A program made the translations under genes and the position numbers. Shown here one piece after another: positions 53,548-61,055 of a DNA stretch of 64,000 nucleotides (position 1 is the first letter of the stretch; each line of letters starts with the position of its first letter). The notes under the pieces were generated by a model. It searched no databases, had not been told where the DNA came from, and saw nothing but the letters and a program-made list of their open reading frames with translations. The stretch spans positions 324,924 through 388,923 of the forward strand of contig JAHZFL010000001.1 of assembly GCA_019421345.1 (NCBI GenBank), given 5' to 3'. This stretch comes from Roseburia sp. (lineage in GTDB: Bacteria; Bacillota; Clostridia; Lachnospirales; Lachnospiraceae).

Positions 53548-54631
53548 TAGATTCCCCTCCTTCCTTCACTTCCATTCTCTTGCAGAACTCCTCATAGGAA
53601 AGCAGCTCACCCTGCTTTGAGACGATCAGCTTTGCCTTTCTCGCCTGCTTTTTCAGCTTTTCCTGCTCAAGTTCCAGCACCGTCATCGTAAACGGGCTGT
53701 CCGTTCCGCCGTCCCTGCCGCGCGCCGCACGGTGTGCCAGCGTCTCCTCCGGCGTGCTGTTTAAGAGCACCGGAATGTCAACGCCTTGATAGCAGTCGCT
53801 GTTTCCGTGCGTCCACTCGATCACAAGCACATGAACCTCCCGGAAATCCACTTTTTCATACCAGAGCGCATCCTCGGTGCGCCCCATACGCTTGAGCCAG
53901 ATTTCCTCCTGACCGCCTTTAAACGCAGCGACGATCTCCTCTAACTCCTGAAAGTCGATCTCCGCGTCGCTTCCAAGATAAGCGTCAAGCGCCGCGCGCC
54001 CGCCGGCAAGATACGAGCCGTACCACGGATATTCCGCGCAGTGCGCTGCATCCGCGTCGCTTCCCTCGATCTGAAACTTTCGAATCACCGCAAAACGCTC
54101 CTGTGAAAATGTCCCGTCTTTAACCATACCCTTGACCGCGCCCGTGCGGAATACGCGCAGCCGCTCCGCGTCATTATAGACCGGAATGCGGCGCGGATAG
54201 TTGTCGCCCGAAAGCGTATAGCTCCCGATTCCAAACTCTTTCAGATAATAGGACAGCAACGATGCGATCTCCGATTTTCCGACACCCGAACCGCCGCAGA
54301 CGCTTAGTACCACCTTCTGTTCTTTCCGCTCTCCCAAAAGTGAGAGCACCATCGGCAGAAGCTGCGGGAAAATCACCGACGCCTTTTTGATGTGATCCGC
54401 CCCGATCTGTACCTGATCGCCCGGCATATCCCCATGCGCAATGTTTTCAGGAATCTCCGGCAGCACAAACGCCGCCGCTCTCTGTTCTAATTTCTCCGCC
54501 TCTAACTGCATACAAACCTCCATTCTCATCCGTTCCTCTCCGGCATCTGATAATAGTGCAGCGCGCACCGGCTGCCCAAAGCTGACCGGAATCTGCAAAT
54601 ATTTTTCCGTCAGCCTTATTATTTTCTGCAT
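53537..54631 (-). CDS. P-loop sugar/acid kinase of unknown substrate
   Basis: 364 residues. Walker A GGSGVGKSE at about 113-121, then SGDNYPRRIPVYNDAER, the substrate-binding region of uridine-kinase/phosphoribulokinase-like enzymes, and VLVIEWTHGNSD as Walker B region. About 95 N-terminal residues precede the kinase domain. The C-terminus has a lid-like RAARGRDGG. It sits between an alpha-glucosidase gene (start and stop share one base, TAATG) and the phosphorylase gene (11-base overlap), so all three are made together. A substrate released by the phosphorylase is therefore likely; glycerate is a plausible one because plant and yeast glycerate 3-kinases are P-loop kinases of this kind. This is inference. 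Confidence 0.72.
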   Translation of the reverse strand: MQKIIRLTEKYLQIPVSFGQPVRAALLSDAGEERMRMEVCMQLEAEKLEQRAAAFVLPEIPENIAHGDMPGDQVQIGADHIKKASVIFPQLLPMVLSLLGERKEQKVVLSVCGGSGVGKSEIASLLSYYLKEFGIGSYTLSGDNYPRRIPVYNDAERLRVFRTGAVKGMVKDGTFSQERFAVIRKFQIEGSDADAAHCAEYPWYGSYLAGGRAALDAYLGSDAEIDFQELEEIVAAFKGGQEEIWLKRMGRTEDALWYEKVDFREVHVLVIEWTHGNSDCYQGVDIPVLLNSTPEETLAHRAARGRDGGTDSPFTMTVLELEQEKLKKQARKAKLIVSKQGELLSYEEFCKRMEVKEGGESIEP

Positions 54632-56301
54632 TATTTTCCTCCAAGCACAAGCGCCTGATACGGCTTTAGCACATTTCCTTCCAGCGTCTCATAATTGTTG
54701 AGCAGAATCTGATAGGGGGAAACATCAAGACAAAGCGGACGTTCCTCACCGGAATAATTGAGCATCACCAGAACCTCTCCGTCCTCACCGCGTCTGCGAT
54801 AACAGAAGTCCTCCGCCGCCTGCGTATGTATTCCCTCAAAGCTTCCATAGACAAGCGCGTTTTTGTACGCCGGGTTTCTACGCAGTTCTACCATTTTCTG
54901 ATAGAACCGGAGCACCGAGCGGGCGTCCTGCTCCTGCGCCTTCACATTGCAGACCGGATAATTCGGGTTTTCCGCAAGCCACGGCGTTCCCTCCGTAAAC
55001 CCGGCGTGAGGAGCATCCTCCCACTGCATCGGGGTTCTCGCGTTGTCGCGGCTTCTCCGCTGCAGAAAGTCCATGATTTTTTCTTCCGAATCGCCGATTT
55101 TTTTTGCCGTCTCATATTTCGTCTTTGCGCCGATGTCGTCAAACTGGCTGATGTCGGTAAACGGGAAATTACTCATGCCGATCTCCTGTCCCTGATAGAT
55201 GTAAGGCGTTCCGCGCAGGAAGAAATACAGCACGCCAAGCATCGTGGTGCTGTAAAAGTTAATCTCGCCGTCCGGCAGATATTTGTTGACGGAGCGCGGC
55301 TGGTCATGGTTCTCCAGATACGGCGCCGCCCAGCCGATATGCTGCGTGCTCTCCTGACTGTGGAAAATGCAGTGTTTCAGGTCTGCCAGATTCCACGCTG
55401 CAAAATCGCAGGGGCGCGTCACGCCCTTCGTGTCAATATCCGCATAACTGAAATCAAATACCATCGAAAAATAGCCGTTTTCTCCGATATAGCGCTCCAG
55501 ATCAGAATCCGGTACATCGACCTCCGCCACCGTCATGCTATCGTACTTTTTAAAGACCTGGTCGCGCATGTTAGAGAGAAACGCATCAATGCCCGGCTGG
55601 TTCAGCAAATAAGGCGCACAGTCATGCAGTCCGTCCTCCGCATCCGGCTCCATCCGGCAGACAGAGAGAATCTCCTTGGACTTCTTGATATTTCCGATCG
55701 CGTCAATGCGGAAGCCCGCGATCCCCTTGTCCTGCCAGAAGCACATCATATCCATAATCTCCTGACGAAGCTTCGGGTTTTCCCAGTTTAAATCCGGCTG
55801 CTCCTTGGCAAACGCATGGAAATAAAAGCTGTTCGTCTCACCGATACGCTCCCACACGCTTCCCCCGAAATAGCTGCGGAAATTGTTTGGCTCTTTCCCG
55901 TCCTCCGTGCTCTTTATAATGAAGTAATCACGGTACGGACTGTCGGGATTTTTTAACGCTTCCTGAAACCATGCGTGCCGGTCGGAGACATGATTGACCA
56001 CAAGGTCCATCAGAACCTTGATGCCGCGCTTTTTTGCCTCGGCTACCAGCTCCTCCAGATCCTCGTTTGTGCCAAACATCGGGTCTACTTTGTAGTAATC
56101 CGAAATGTCATATCCATTGTCCCGCATCGGCGAGCAATTGATCGGACAAAGCCACAGCACATTCGCGCCAAGTCTCTGGATATGATCCAGTTTTTCGATC
56201 ACACCCTTTAAATCTCCGATGCCGTCCCCGTTGCTGTCCATAAAGCTTTTTGGATACACCTGATATACCACGGTATCCTGCCACCATTTTTTTGTTATCA
56301 T
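54631..56301 (-). CDS. GH13_31 alpha-glucosidase / oligo-1,6-glucosidase
   Basis: 556 residues, cytoplasmic. Starts WWQDTVVYQVYPKSFMDSNGDGIGDLKG, cut here as the family opening. Conserved regions: MDLVVNHVSD (about 98-107), nucleophile Asp200 in GFRIDAI, acid Glu260 in TVAEVDV, and Asp333 in ENHDQPRS. This pattern (region II without DG.R change) fits exo-acting alpha-glucosidases on short oligosaccharides such as isomaltose, sucrose or trehalose 6-phosphate. The stop shares a base with the kinase start. Confidence 0.92.
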   Translation of the reverse strand: MITKKWWQDTVVYQVYPKSFMDSNGDGIGDLKGVIEKLDHIQRLGANVLWLCPINCSPMRDNGYDISDYYKVDPMFGTNEDLEELVAEAKKRGIKVLMDLVVNHVSDRHAWFQEALKNPDSPYRDYFIIKSTEDGKEPNNFRSYFGGSVWERIGETNSFYFHAFAKEQPDLNWENPKLRQEIMDMMCFWQDKGIAGFRIDAIGNIKKSKEILSVCRMEPDAEDGLHDCAPYLLNQPGIDAFLSNMRDQVFKKYDSMTVAEVDVPDSDLERYIGENGYFSMVFDFSYADIDTKGVTRPCDFAAWNLADLKHCIFHSQESTQHIGWAAPYLENHDQPRSVNKYLPDGEINFYSTTMLGVLYFFLRGTPYIYQGQEIGMSNFPFTDISQFDDIGAKTKYETAKKIGDSEEKIMDFLQRRSRDNARTPMQWEDAPHAGFTEGTPWLAENPNYPVCNVKAQEQDARSVLRFYQKMVELRRNPAYKNALVYGSFEGIHTQAAEDFCYRRRGEDGEVLVMLNYSGEERPLCLDVSPYQILLNNYETLEGNVLKPYQALVLGGK

Positions 56302-56336
56302 AAAAAACGAAACTCCTTCTATTATTTATTTTGCTT

Positions 56337-57238
56337 CTATTTGATCGCCCCCTGCGAAACTCCCTCGATGATCTGCTTTTGCAGGAACAGATACCTGAAT
56401 AATGGAAATCACCGCCACAATGATAAATAAGATCAGCGCCTCCGTCTGTCCTACACCATACTGCTCTGCCTGAAACGCCTTATTGTACACGCGCATCGCC
56501 ACAAGCTCGGTACTCTGGAACGGTCCGCCGTTTGTCAGAGACAGGTTCACGTCGTACGCCATAAACGCTGTCTTGACAGACATAAAGGCAGCGATCGTGA
56601 TCGACGGCATGATGAGCGGCACAACGATGTGGCGGATTCCGCGGAATCCGACTGCTCCGTCAAGCTTTGCCGCCTCAAGCACATCCTTTGGCACGGGAGA
56701 TGATCCCCGCCATGTAAATAAGCATCAGGTAGCCGGCAAGCTGCCACACAGCGACCACGACCATTGCGAGAAACGCCGTGTCCGGGCTGCTTAACCAGTT
56801 GCTTTTAAAAATACCGATCTCATATTTTCTGCCAAGCTGTACAAACACCTCGGAAAATACAAATTTCCAGACGATACCCAAAATAACGCCTCCGATCAGG
56901 TTCGGTGTGAAGAAGGCAACGCGGAAAAATCCCTGTCCCCTGTAGCCTCTCGTCAGGAAATAAGCGATGAGGAATGCGATGATGTTCGTAAAGACGACCA
57001 CGCAGATGACATACTGGAAGGTGCGTCCTAAAGACGTCCAGAAAGCGGTGTCTGCAAACGCGTCCACATAGTTTCGAAATCCAATATACTGATAGGTGTC
57101 CGAAAGTCCGTTCCAGTCGGTAAAGGTCAGTTGTATACCGTTGATAAATGCCAGAATAATGACAAGAAAAAATACTGTGACAGCCGGTCCGGCAAAAACA
57201 AGAAAGCTGACCACATTTTTTAGTTTACTGCTTTTCAT
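56337..57238 (-). pseudogene. Sugar permease malF, frameshifted and fused to last codons of malG
   Basis: The MalF-type reading frame begins at 57238 after GGAGGGG and runs through YLMLIYMAGIIS, then shifts and stops. One C too many in the GGG run at 56695-56697 (plus strand) explains it; in the next frame VPKDVLEAAKLDGAVGFRGI and the MalF motif LTNGGPFQSTEL continue normally. That frame then runs past VAVISIIQV into foreign codons. In a third frame LYLFLQKQIIEGVSQGAIK with a stop at 56337 is the standard end of a MalG permease. So nearly the whole malG gene is deleted and its last 18 codons are joined to the end of malF. The importer of this operon should not work as it stands. Confidence 0.85.
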
Positions 57239-57274
57239 ATTCCCCTCCATTCCGCCGCAGCGGCTTTTTCAGAA

Positions 57275-57304
57275 AATGGCTGCCAGTTGATTCTGACAGC
57301 CATT
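57275..57304 (-). terminator. Stem-loop between malE-type and malF-type genes
   Basis: AATGGCTG (57275-57282) paired with CAGCCATT (57297-57304), with inner pairing CAG/CTG. No T-run. Same position as the hairpins after the other two extracellular binding-protein genes at 18563 and 49017. Confidence 0.65.
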
Positions 57305-57319
57305 CGTGCAAGTCTTATC

Positions 57320-58654
57320 TTATTTTTGTGTTGCCCAATATGCCGTGATCTCCTCGGCAAGTCCTTTGCGGTCCGTCTCGCCTGCAAGGTATTTCTGCAT
57401 CGCGCTTCCGACATTGGTTGCATGGTCGGACGGAATCTTGACATACATCGGGAAGTTTTTACCCTCTGCCGTGTAGCTTACCGCAGACTGTGATACCGAT
57501 TCCGTGATCTCTGCTTTATTATTGGAGTAAGCCGGAATGTTTCCGCAGTCGATCACATACTGCTGCCCCTCCTCGGACATGATCAGCCAGTTGACAAATT
57601 CCATCGCCGCCTTCTGCTGTGCCTCTGTGGTCGTTGATTTCTCCACACAATAGTAGCCGGGCACCAAGGTACAAATCTTTCCGGCATTCGGATTTCCCTC
57701 GCCGACCGGAACAGGAAGAAAGCCATACTCGCCCGTCTCATCCAGTGTACGGATATTTACGGTTGCCCAGTTTCCGTGGAACCAGAACGCTGTCTGTCCG
57801 GTAGAAAGAAGCTGTGCCTGCTTTTCGTTGCCGTCCGCAACAGTCTCAAGCGGATTCTCTTTGTAGTAGTTGTATTTCATCAAAAGATCAAAGGTATCCA
57901 TATAGTCGTTAAACACTTCGTTTTCTGCAAGATTCGAGCTGCCGTCTTTCAATCCGTTTACAAACGCGTCTCTCTCCTCTGCTGTCTCCGACTGTCCGGT
58001 ATAAATCTGGGTAAGCCAGTGATTTCCGAGATTCCAGTCAAACGGGCTGATCGCTACCGGAGCAATGCCTGCCTCCTGCACCTTTTTGAACACATCCTCA
58101 AGCTGCTCTCTCGTCGTGATGCTCTGCGGATCAAAGTCTGCGCCCATCACATCGGCAAGCACCTGCTTGTTATACATCAGACCGTACGCCTGAATGTTTG
58201 CCGGCACACCATATAATGCTCCGTCCACCGTCACATCCTCGGTCGTTCCCTCATTTGCATACTGTACCGCCTCCAGCGAAGATACATCCATCAGCTTGTC
58301 TGTCAGCTTTAATACGTCTCCCGCCTCCATAAAGTAAACCGTTGGCGGATTTCCTGCGTTGTACATCACTGTGAGCATCTCGTAGCCGCTGGAACCCTCG
58401 GTCAGCGTTACCAGCTCCACCTCTGTCGTCTCGCTCTGCTCGTTGTAGATGTCTACGATTTTCTGATTCTCATCTGCCGCATCCCCGCCGAGATAAACGG
58501 TGATCTTTGTCTTTTCCGACGATCCGTCCGCCGTATTTTCTGTCGATACAGCGTTTTCTTTGGAAGAATTTTCACTGTCGCTGCTTCCTCCGCATGCCGT
58601 CAGCCCAAGCAGCATCGTTGCCGCCATAAATAAGCACAATACTTTTTTCTTCAT
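57320..58654 (-). CDS. Sugar-binding lipoprotein of the alpha-glucoside locus
   Basis: 444 residues, family-1 binding protein. Lipobox LGLTAC with lipid Cys at residue 21, then a Ser/Glu/Asn linker (GGSSDSENSSKENAVSTEN) and the ligand domain beginning KITVYLGGDAADENQKIV. The ATG at 58654 follows GGAGGG; the frame from 58669 would use the binding site itself as start. It is first in the LacI-controlled operon and itself intact, though the permeases after it are broken. Confidence 0.93.
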   Translation of the reverse strand: MKKKVLCLFMAATMLLGLTACGGSSDSENSSKENAVSTENTADGSSEKTKITVYLGGDAADENQKIVDIYNEQSETTEVELVTLTEGSSGYEMLTVMYNAGNPPTVYFMEAGDVLKLTDKLMDVSSLEAVQYANEGTTEDVTVDGALYGVPANIQAYGLMYNKQVLADVMGADFDPQSITTREQLEDVFKKVQEAGIAPVAISPFDWNLGNHWLTQIYTGQSETAEERDAFVNGLKDGSSNLAENEVFNDYMDTFDLLMKYNYYKENPLETVADGNEKQAQLLSTGQTAFWFHGNWATVNIRTLDETGEYGFLPVPVGEGNPNAGKICTLVPGYYCVEKSTTTEAQQKAAMEFVNWLIMSEEGQQYVIDCGNIPAYSNNKAEITESVSQSAVSYTAEGKNFPMYVKIPSDHATNVGSAMQKYLAGETDRKGLAEEITAYWATQK

Positions 58655-58739
58655 GTCTGTTCCCTCCATTTGTTTGTCATCTGCCGTTTTACGGCGTCCT
58701 GTTGCTCCCCTCCCATGAGAGACCTTGTTTCTTACACTT

Positions 58740-58768
58740 ATATAAAACCCGTTTTACATCAGTGTAAA
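58740..58768 (-). promoter_or_regulatory. Promoter P2 with LacI-type operator O1
   Basis: Minus strand TTTACA (58763-58768), 17-base spacer, TTATAT (58740-58745). Over the spacer and -10 lies an 18-bp near-palindrome, TATAAAACCCGTTTTACA (58741-58758), typical of LacI-family operators. Binding there would block the promoter. Confidence 0.65.
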
Positions 58769-58804
58769 CAACGAGCGGCACGACTTGCGAGCCACTCTTA
58801 TGTT
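58767..58804 (-). repeat. Palindromic repeat A, copy A3
   Basis: AACAACGAGCGGCACGACTT then GCGAGCCACTCTTATGTTA. It lies between the two operators in the leader region of the sugar operon, and is the only A copy not beside a terminator. Confidence 0.65.
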
Positions 58805-58844
58805 AATGAAAGCGAGAATATGCAAACTAACTAAATCAGTCTTG

Positions 58845-58862
58845 TGTAAAACCCGTTTCATA
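58845..58862. promoter_or_regulatory. LacI-type operator O2
   Basis: TGTAAAACCCGTTTCATA, matching O1 (58741-58758) at 14 of 18 positions. The centres of O1 and O2 are 104 bases apart, ten helical turns. It overlaps the start region of promoter P1. Confidence 0.65.
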
Positions 58863-58872
58863 TCATGCATTT

Positions 58873-58901
58873 ACTATAAATCTATCCTCTCGTTTTGTCA
58901 A
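58873..58901 (-). promoter_or_regulatory. Promoter P1 of the sugar operon
   Basis: Minus strand TTGACA (58896-58901), 17-base spacer, TATAGT (58873-58878). Transcript start near 58866, just before operator O2. The leader to the binding-protein gene would be about 210 bases and include repeat A3. Confidence 0.7.
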
Positions 58902-59079
58902 TAGGTTCTGCCATTTTTGACATTTTATACAATAACCACATCATTTTTTATCGATTTTCCACAACAAAAATCGACGATCCACGCCTTGTCCATCCAACTT
59001 CTTCCAAACTAACACCGCAATGGATGGCGCGCTTAGAAGCTGATCCTTTCTAAATTTGCTTTCCTCCTCCCTTACACCA

Positions 59080-59155
59080 AACAACGAGCGACACACTTCG
59101 CGAGCCGCTCTTATGTCAACAACGAGCGACGCACTTCGCGAGCCGCTCTTATGTT
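59080..59155 (-). repeat. Two exact-length tandem copies of repeat A (A4, A5)
   Basis: Copies at 59080-59117 and 59118-59155, each 38 bases, differing at only a few places (both contain CTTCGCGAGCCGCTCTTATG). They follow the lacI terminator on its 3' side, nine bases from the stem. The remaining part of 58902-59079 holds nothing I recognise. Confidence 0.8.
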
Positions 59156-59164
59156 GAACAAAAT

Positions 59165-59197
59165 CAAAATAGAGAGCTGCCCGCTCTCTATTTTGTC
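59165..59197 (-). terminator. Intrinsic terminator of lacI-type gene
   Basis: Perfect 13-bp stem CAAAATAGAGAGC / GCTCTCTATTTTG, loop five bases, followed on the minus strand by ATTTTGTT. The stop codon of the regulator gene lies within the upstream arm. Confidence 0.8.
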
Positions 59198-60162
59198 GTA
59201 TCGCCCCCAAAAAGATAAACATCAACCAACTCCGGCAACCCGCTTTCCTTCCCCTCAATCTGTGCCAGAATATTCCTTGCGATCTGCCTCGCAATTTCCT
59301 CCGCGGGCTGAATCACCGCAGACAGATTGATCACGGTGTTTGTATTCTCATACACGCCGTCAGTTGAAATAATTTCAAAATCCTCCGGCACTCTCCTTCC
59401 CTGCTCCTTTAGCACCTTCCAGAATGCAGTCCCCAGAATATCCGCCGCATAGATTCCATCCGCCTGCGGCTCCTCCTGCAAAATCTTTTTGGCAAGCTCC
59501 ACATGATATTCCAGATCAAAGCTCGTCCACTCCTCCTTGATCACCTTAACCCTGCCGCCAAGACGTTCCATTTCCTTCACGAATGCAACGTGCCTCTGAT
59601 AAGAGGGTATCTCCCCGGAGGGCTCTCCGATAACGGTGAGCACATTTCTGCACCCATCCTGATAGAGCTTTCCGGCAGCAAGCCGTCCTGATTTCTCCTG
59701 ATCGATCGGAATATATGAGATTCCCTCCACGATCCGGTCCAGAAGCATCAGAGGCCGCCCCAGCTTCTGGTAAACTGATTTTTGCAGGACGGGAACCATA
59801 ATGACAGCCGCATCCACTGCATTTCGTTTCAGTCGTTCTAAATATTCCGCCTCCGCGCTGCTGCTGTATTCCGTCGTCCAAAGCACTACGCCGTACTGGT
59901 ATTTTTTCAATTCGATTACCAGCTTTTTGATAATCCCAAGAAAAAACGGATGCTCAATATCCGGCAGTATCACTCCGATCAGATTACTCCTGTTCCGGTA
60001 CAGATTCCGCGCCAGCTCGTTCGGAACGTAATCAAGCTCCTTTAACGCCTGCTCAATTTTCTCTCTCGTCTCCTGTGAAATATAACCTTTGTTATTCAAG
60101 GCACGGGAAACTGTTCCGGGCGCTACCTTTGCCCGCTCTGCGATCTCCCTGATACTCGCCAT
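59188..60162 (-). CDS. LacI family transcriptional regulator
   Basis: 324 residues. N-terminal helix-turn-helix ASIREIAERAKVAPGTVSRA followed by the hinge region (VPNELARNLYRNRSNLIGVI), then the periplasmic-binding-like effector domain. Effector-contact stretches such as VLLDRIVEGISYIPIDQEKS and ISTDGVYENTNTVINLSAVI are usual. It is divergent in function but same strand as the alpha-glucoside operon 300 bases away, with operator-like palindromes at that operon and at its own promoter. A repressor lifted by an alpha-glucoside or its phosphate is likely. Confidence 0.93.
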   Translation of the reverse strand: MASIREIAERAKVAPGTVSRALNNKGYISQETREKIEQALKELDYVPNELARNLYRNRSNLIGVILPDIEHPFFLGIIKKLVIELKKYQYGVVLWTTEYSSSAEAEYLERLKRNAVDAAVIMVPVLQKSVYQKLGRPLMLLDRIVEGISYIPIDQEKSGRLAAGKLYQDGCRNVLTVIGEPSGEIPSYQRHVAFVKEMERLGGRVKVIKEEWTSFDLEYHVELAKKILQEEPQADGIYAADILGTAFWKVLKEQGRRVPEDFEIISTDGVYENTNTVINLSAVIQPAEEIARQIARNILAQIEGKESGLPELVDVYLFGGDTTK

Positions 60163-60206
60163 TGTTTACCTCGCTTCCGCACCGATCTTTTGTGCATTAT
60201 GAATGT

Positions 60207-60235
60207 AGTATAACAAAACTATTTTGTTCTTGCAA
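60207..60235 (-). promoter_or_regulatory. lacI-type gene promoter with palindrome in the spacer
   Basis: Minus strand TTGCAA (60230-60235), 17-base spacer, TATACT (60207-60212). The palindrome AACAAAACTATTTTGTT (60212-60228) fills the spacer exactly, an ideal place for autorepression. It shares only the AAAAC..TTTT core with O1 and O2, so it may bind another repressor. Confidence 0.65.
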
Positions 60236-60330
60236 TGCCCCGACGCTGTTTGGCTCTTATTCCCATTGTGAGCTTTCGCTCCAAAATTTTTTGATTGATC
60301 AACGCTCTTATCCTGCAAAAACAACGAATA

Positions 60331-60455
60331 AAGAATCTCGCTTGCGAGATTCTCCGCCTGCGGCGGGCCGCATTTGCGACAAATTTCCCTTCCGACGCAG
60401 TGCGTTCTCCCCGGAGGGGTTTACGTTATAGGAAACGAAATTTCCTATAACGTAA
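60331..60455 (+). repeat. Composite dispersed repeat, copy B1 (palindrome + core + hairpin C3)
   Basis: Begins with perfect palindrome GAATCTCGC/GCGAGATTC, then core CCGCCTGCGGCGGGCCGC to GACGCAGTGCGTTCTCCC, then hairpin C3 (TTACGTTATAGGAAA / TTTCCTATAACGTAA, 60421-60455), which overlaps the tRNA-Leu terminator. The most complete copy. It fills the interval between the lacI promoter and tRNA-Leu. Confidence 0.75.
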
Positions 60456-60498
60456 AAAATAAGGAATCCCAAGGTCATAAACCTCGAAATCCCTTATT
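60454..60498 (-). terminator. Intrinsic terminator of tRNA-Leu
   Basis: On the minus strand ATAAGG.ATT.C.AGGT, loop TTATG, ACCT.G.GAT.CCTTAT then TTTTTT, beginning four bases after the tRNA 3' end. Confidence 0.85.
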
Positions 60499-60501
60499 CT
60501 A

Positions 60502-60581
60502 TGCGGGTGACAGGACTTGAACCTGCACGGTCGCCCACCAGAACCTAAATCTGGCGCGTCTGCCAATTCCGCCACACCCGC
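60502..60581 (-). tRNA. tRNA-Leu (anticodon TAG)
   Basis: Class II cloverleaf on the minus strand: acceptor GCGGGTG/CACCCGC, anticodon stem CCAGA/TCTGG with loop TTTAGGT (anticodon TAG), a long variable arm, T arm with GGTTCAAGTCC, discriminator A. CCA is not encoded. Confidence 0.96.
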
Positions 60582-60623
60582 AACTCTGTCAAGGCTTCTG
60601 CATTTTACGCAAAACCCTTATGC

Positions 60624-60652
60624 ATTATATCCCATACCGTACAAAATTGCAA
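60624..60652 (-). promoter_or_regulatory. Promoter of tRNA-Leu
   Basis: Minus strand TTGCAA (60647-60652), 17-base spacer, TATAAT (60624-60629), about 40 bases before the tRNA. Confidence 0.75.
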
Positions 60653-60660
60653 GCCCTATT

Positions 60661-60840
60661 TCAATCGGAAACCTTTCTCCCGCCCGCCTCGGTATACGGC
60701 TGCTGCCCGCATCCATCCGCACGCTCATATCTCTCCCATATCTTGTCAGCGCCCCAGACATACTCCACGCCGTCCTCCATTCCCTTACCGACCTCATACT
60801 TTACAACTTCCGCCATCAAAGGTACTCTTGTGCTCCTCAT
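60661..60840 (-). CDS. Hypothetical 59-residue protein
   Basis: Start at 60840 after GGAGG, reading MRSTRVPLMAEVVKYEVGKG then MEDGVEYVWGADKIWERYER. No membrane segment. The frame extends upstream to 60933 but without a binding site. Similar short proteins occur in relatives; the G-x-EDG-EYV pattern loosely recalls the PGDYG family. Function unknown. It overlaps the tRNA-Leu promoter edge, so reading through into the tRNA is possible. Confidence 0.6.
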   Translation of the reverse strand: MRSTRVPLMAEVVKYEVGKGMEDGVEYVWGADKIWERYERADGCGQQPYTEAGGRKVSD

Positions 60841-60972
60841 CGTATTTCCCTCCTTCTGCTTTGTATTCTTTTCTTTCATTATACCACACACCCTTCCGAA
60901 AACTTCACCCTTCGATTCCGATTGTTTGCGCATCTTCCCATCTCATCCGCATTGCTTTTCGCCCCATAACAC

Positions 60973-61010
60973 AAAAAAGCGCGATGCCGGAATATGACAT
61001 CACGCTTTTT
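60973..61010 (-). terminator. Intrinsic terminator of folT
   Basis: On the minus strand AAAAAGCGTGATG.C, loop, G.CATCGCGCTTTTTT. 45 bases after the folT stop. Confidence 0.85.
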
Positions 61011-61055
61011 CTTGCTTTCATTAGGAAACTTCGCACAGCAAAGCTGTTCCGCACA

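Noticed and set aside
54826..55791. 321-codon plus-strand ORF
   Set aside because: Antisense of the GH13_31 gene, whose catalytic residues are all present on the other strand.
59080..59155. CRISPR-like array
   Set aside because: Two repeats join with no spacers and other copies are scattered singly; no cas genes.
58941..59294. 117-codon minus-strand ORF
   Set aside because: Covers the lacI terminator and tandem repeat A; overlaps the lacI end in another frame.
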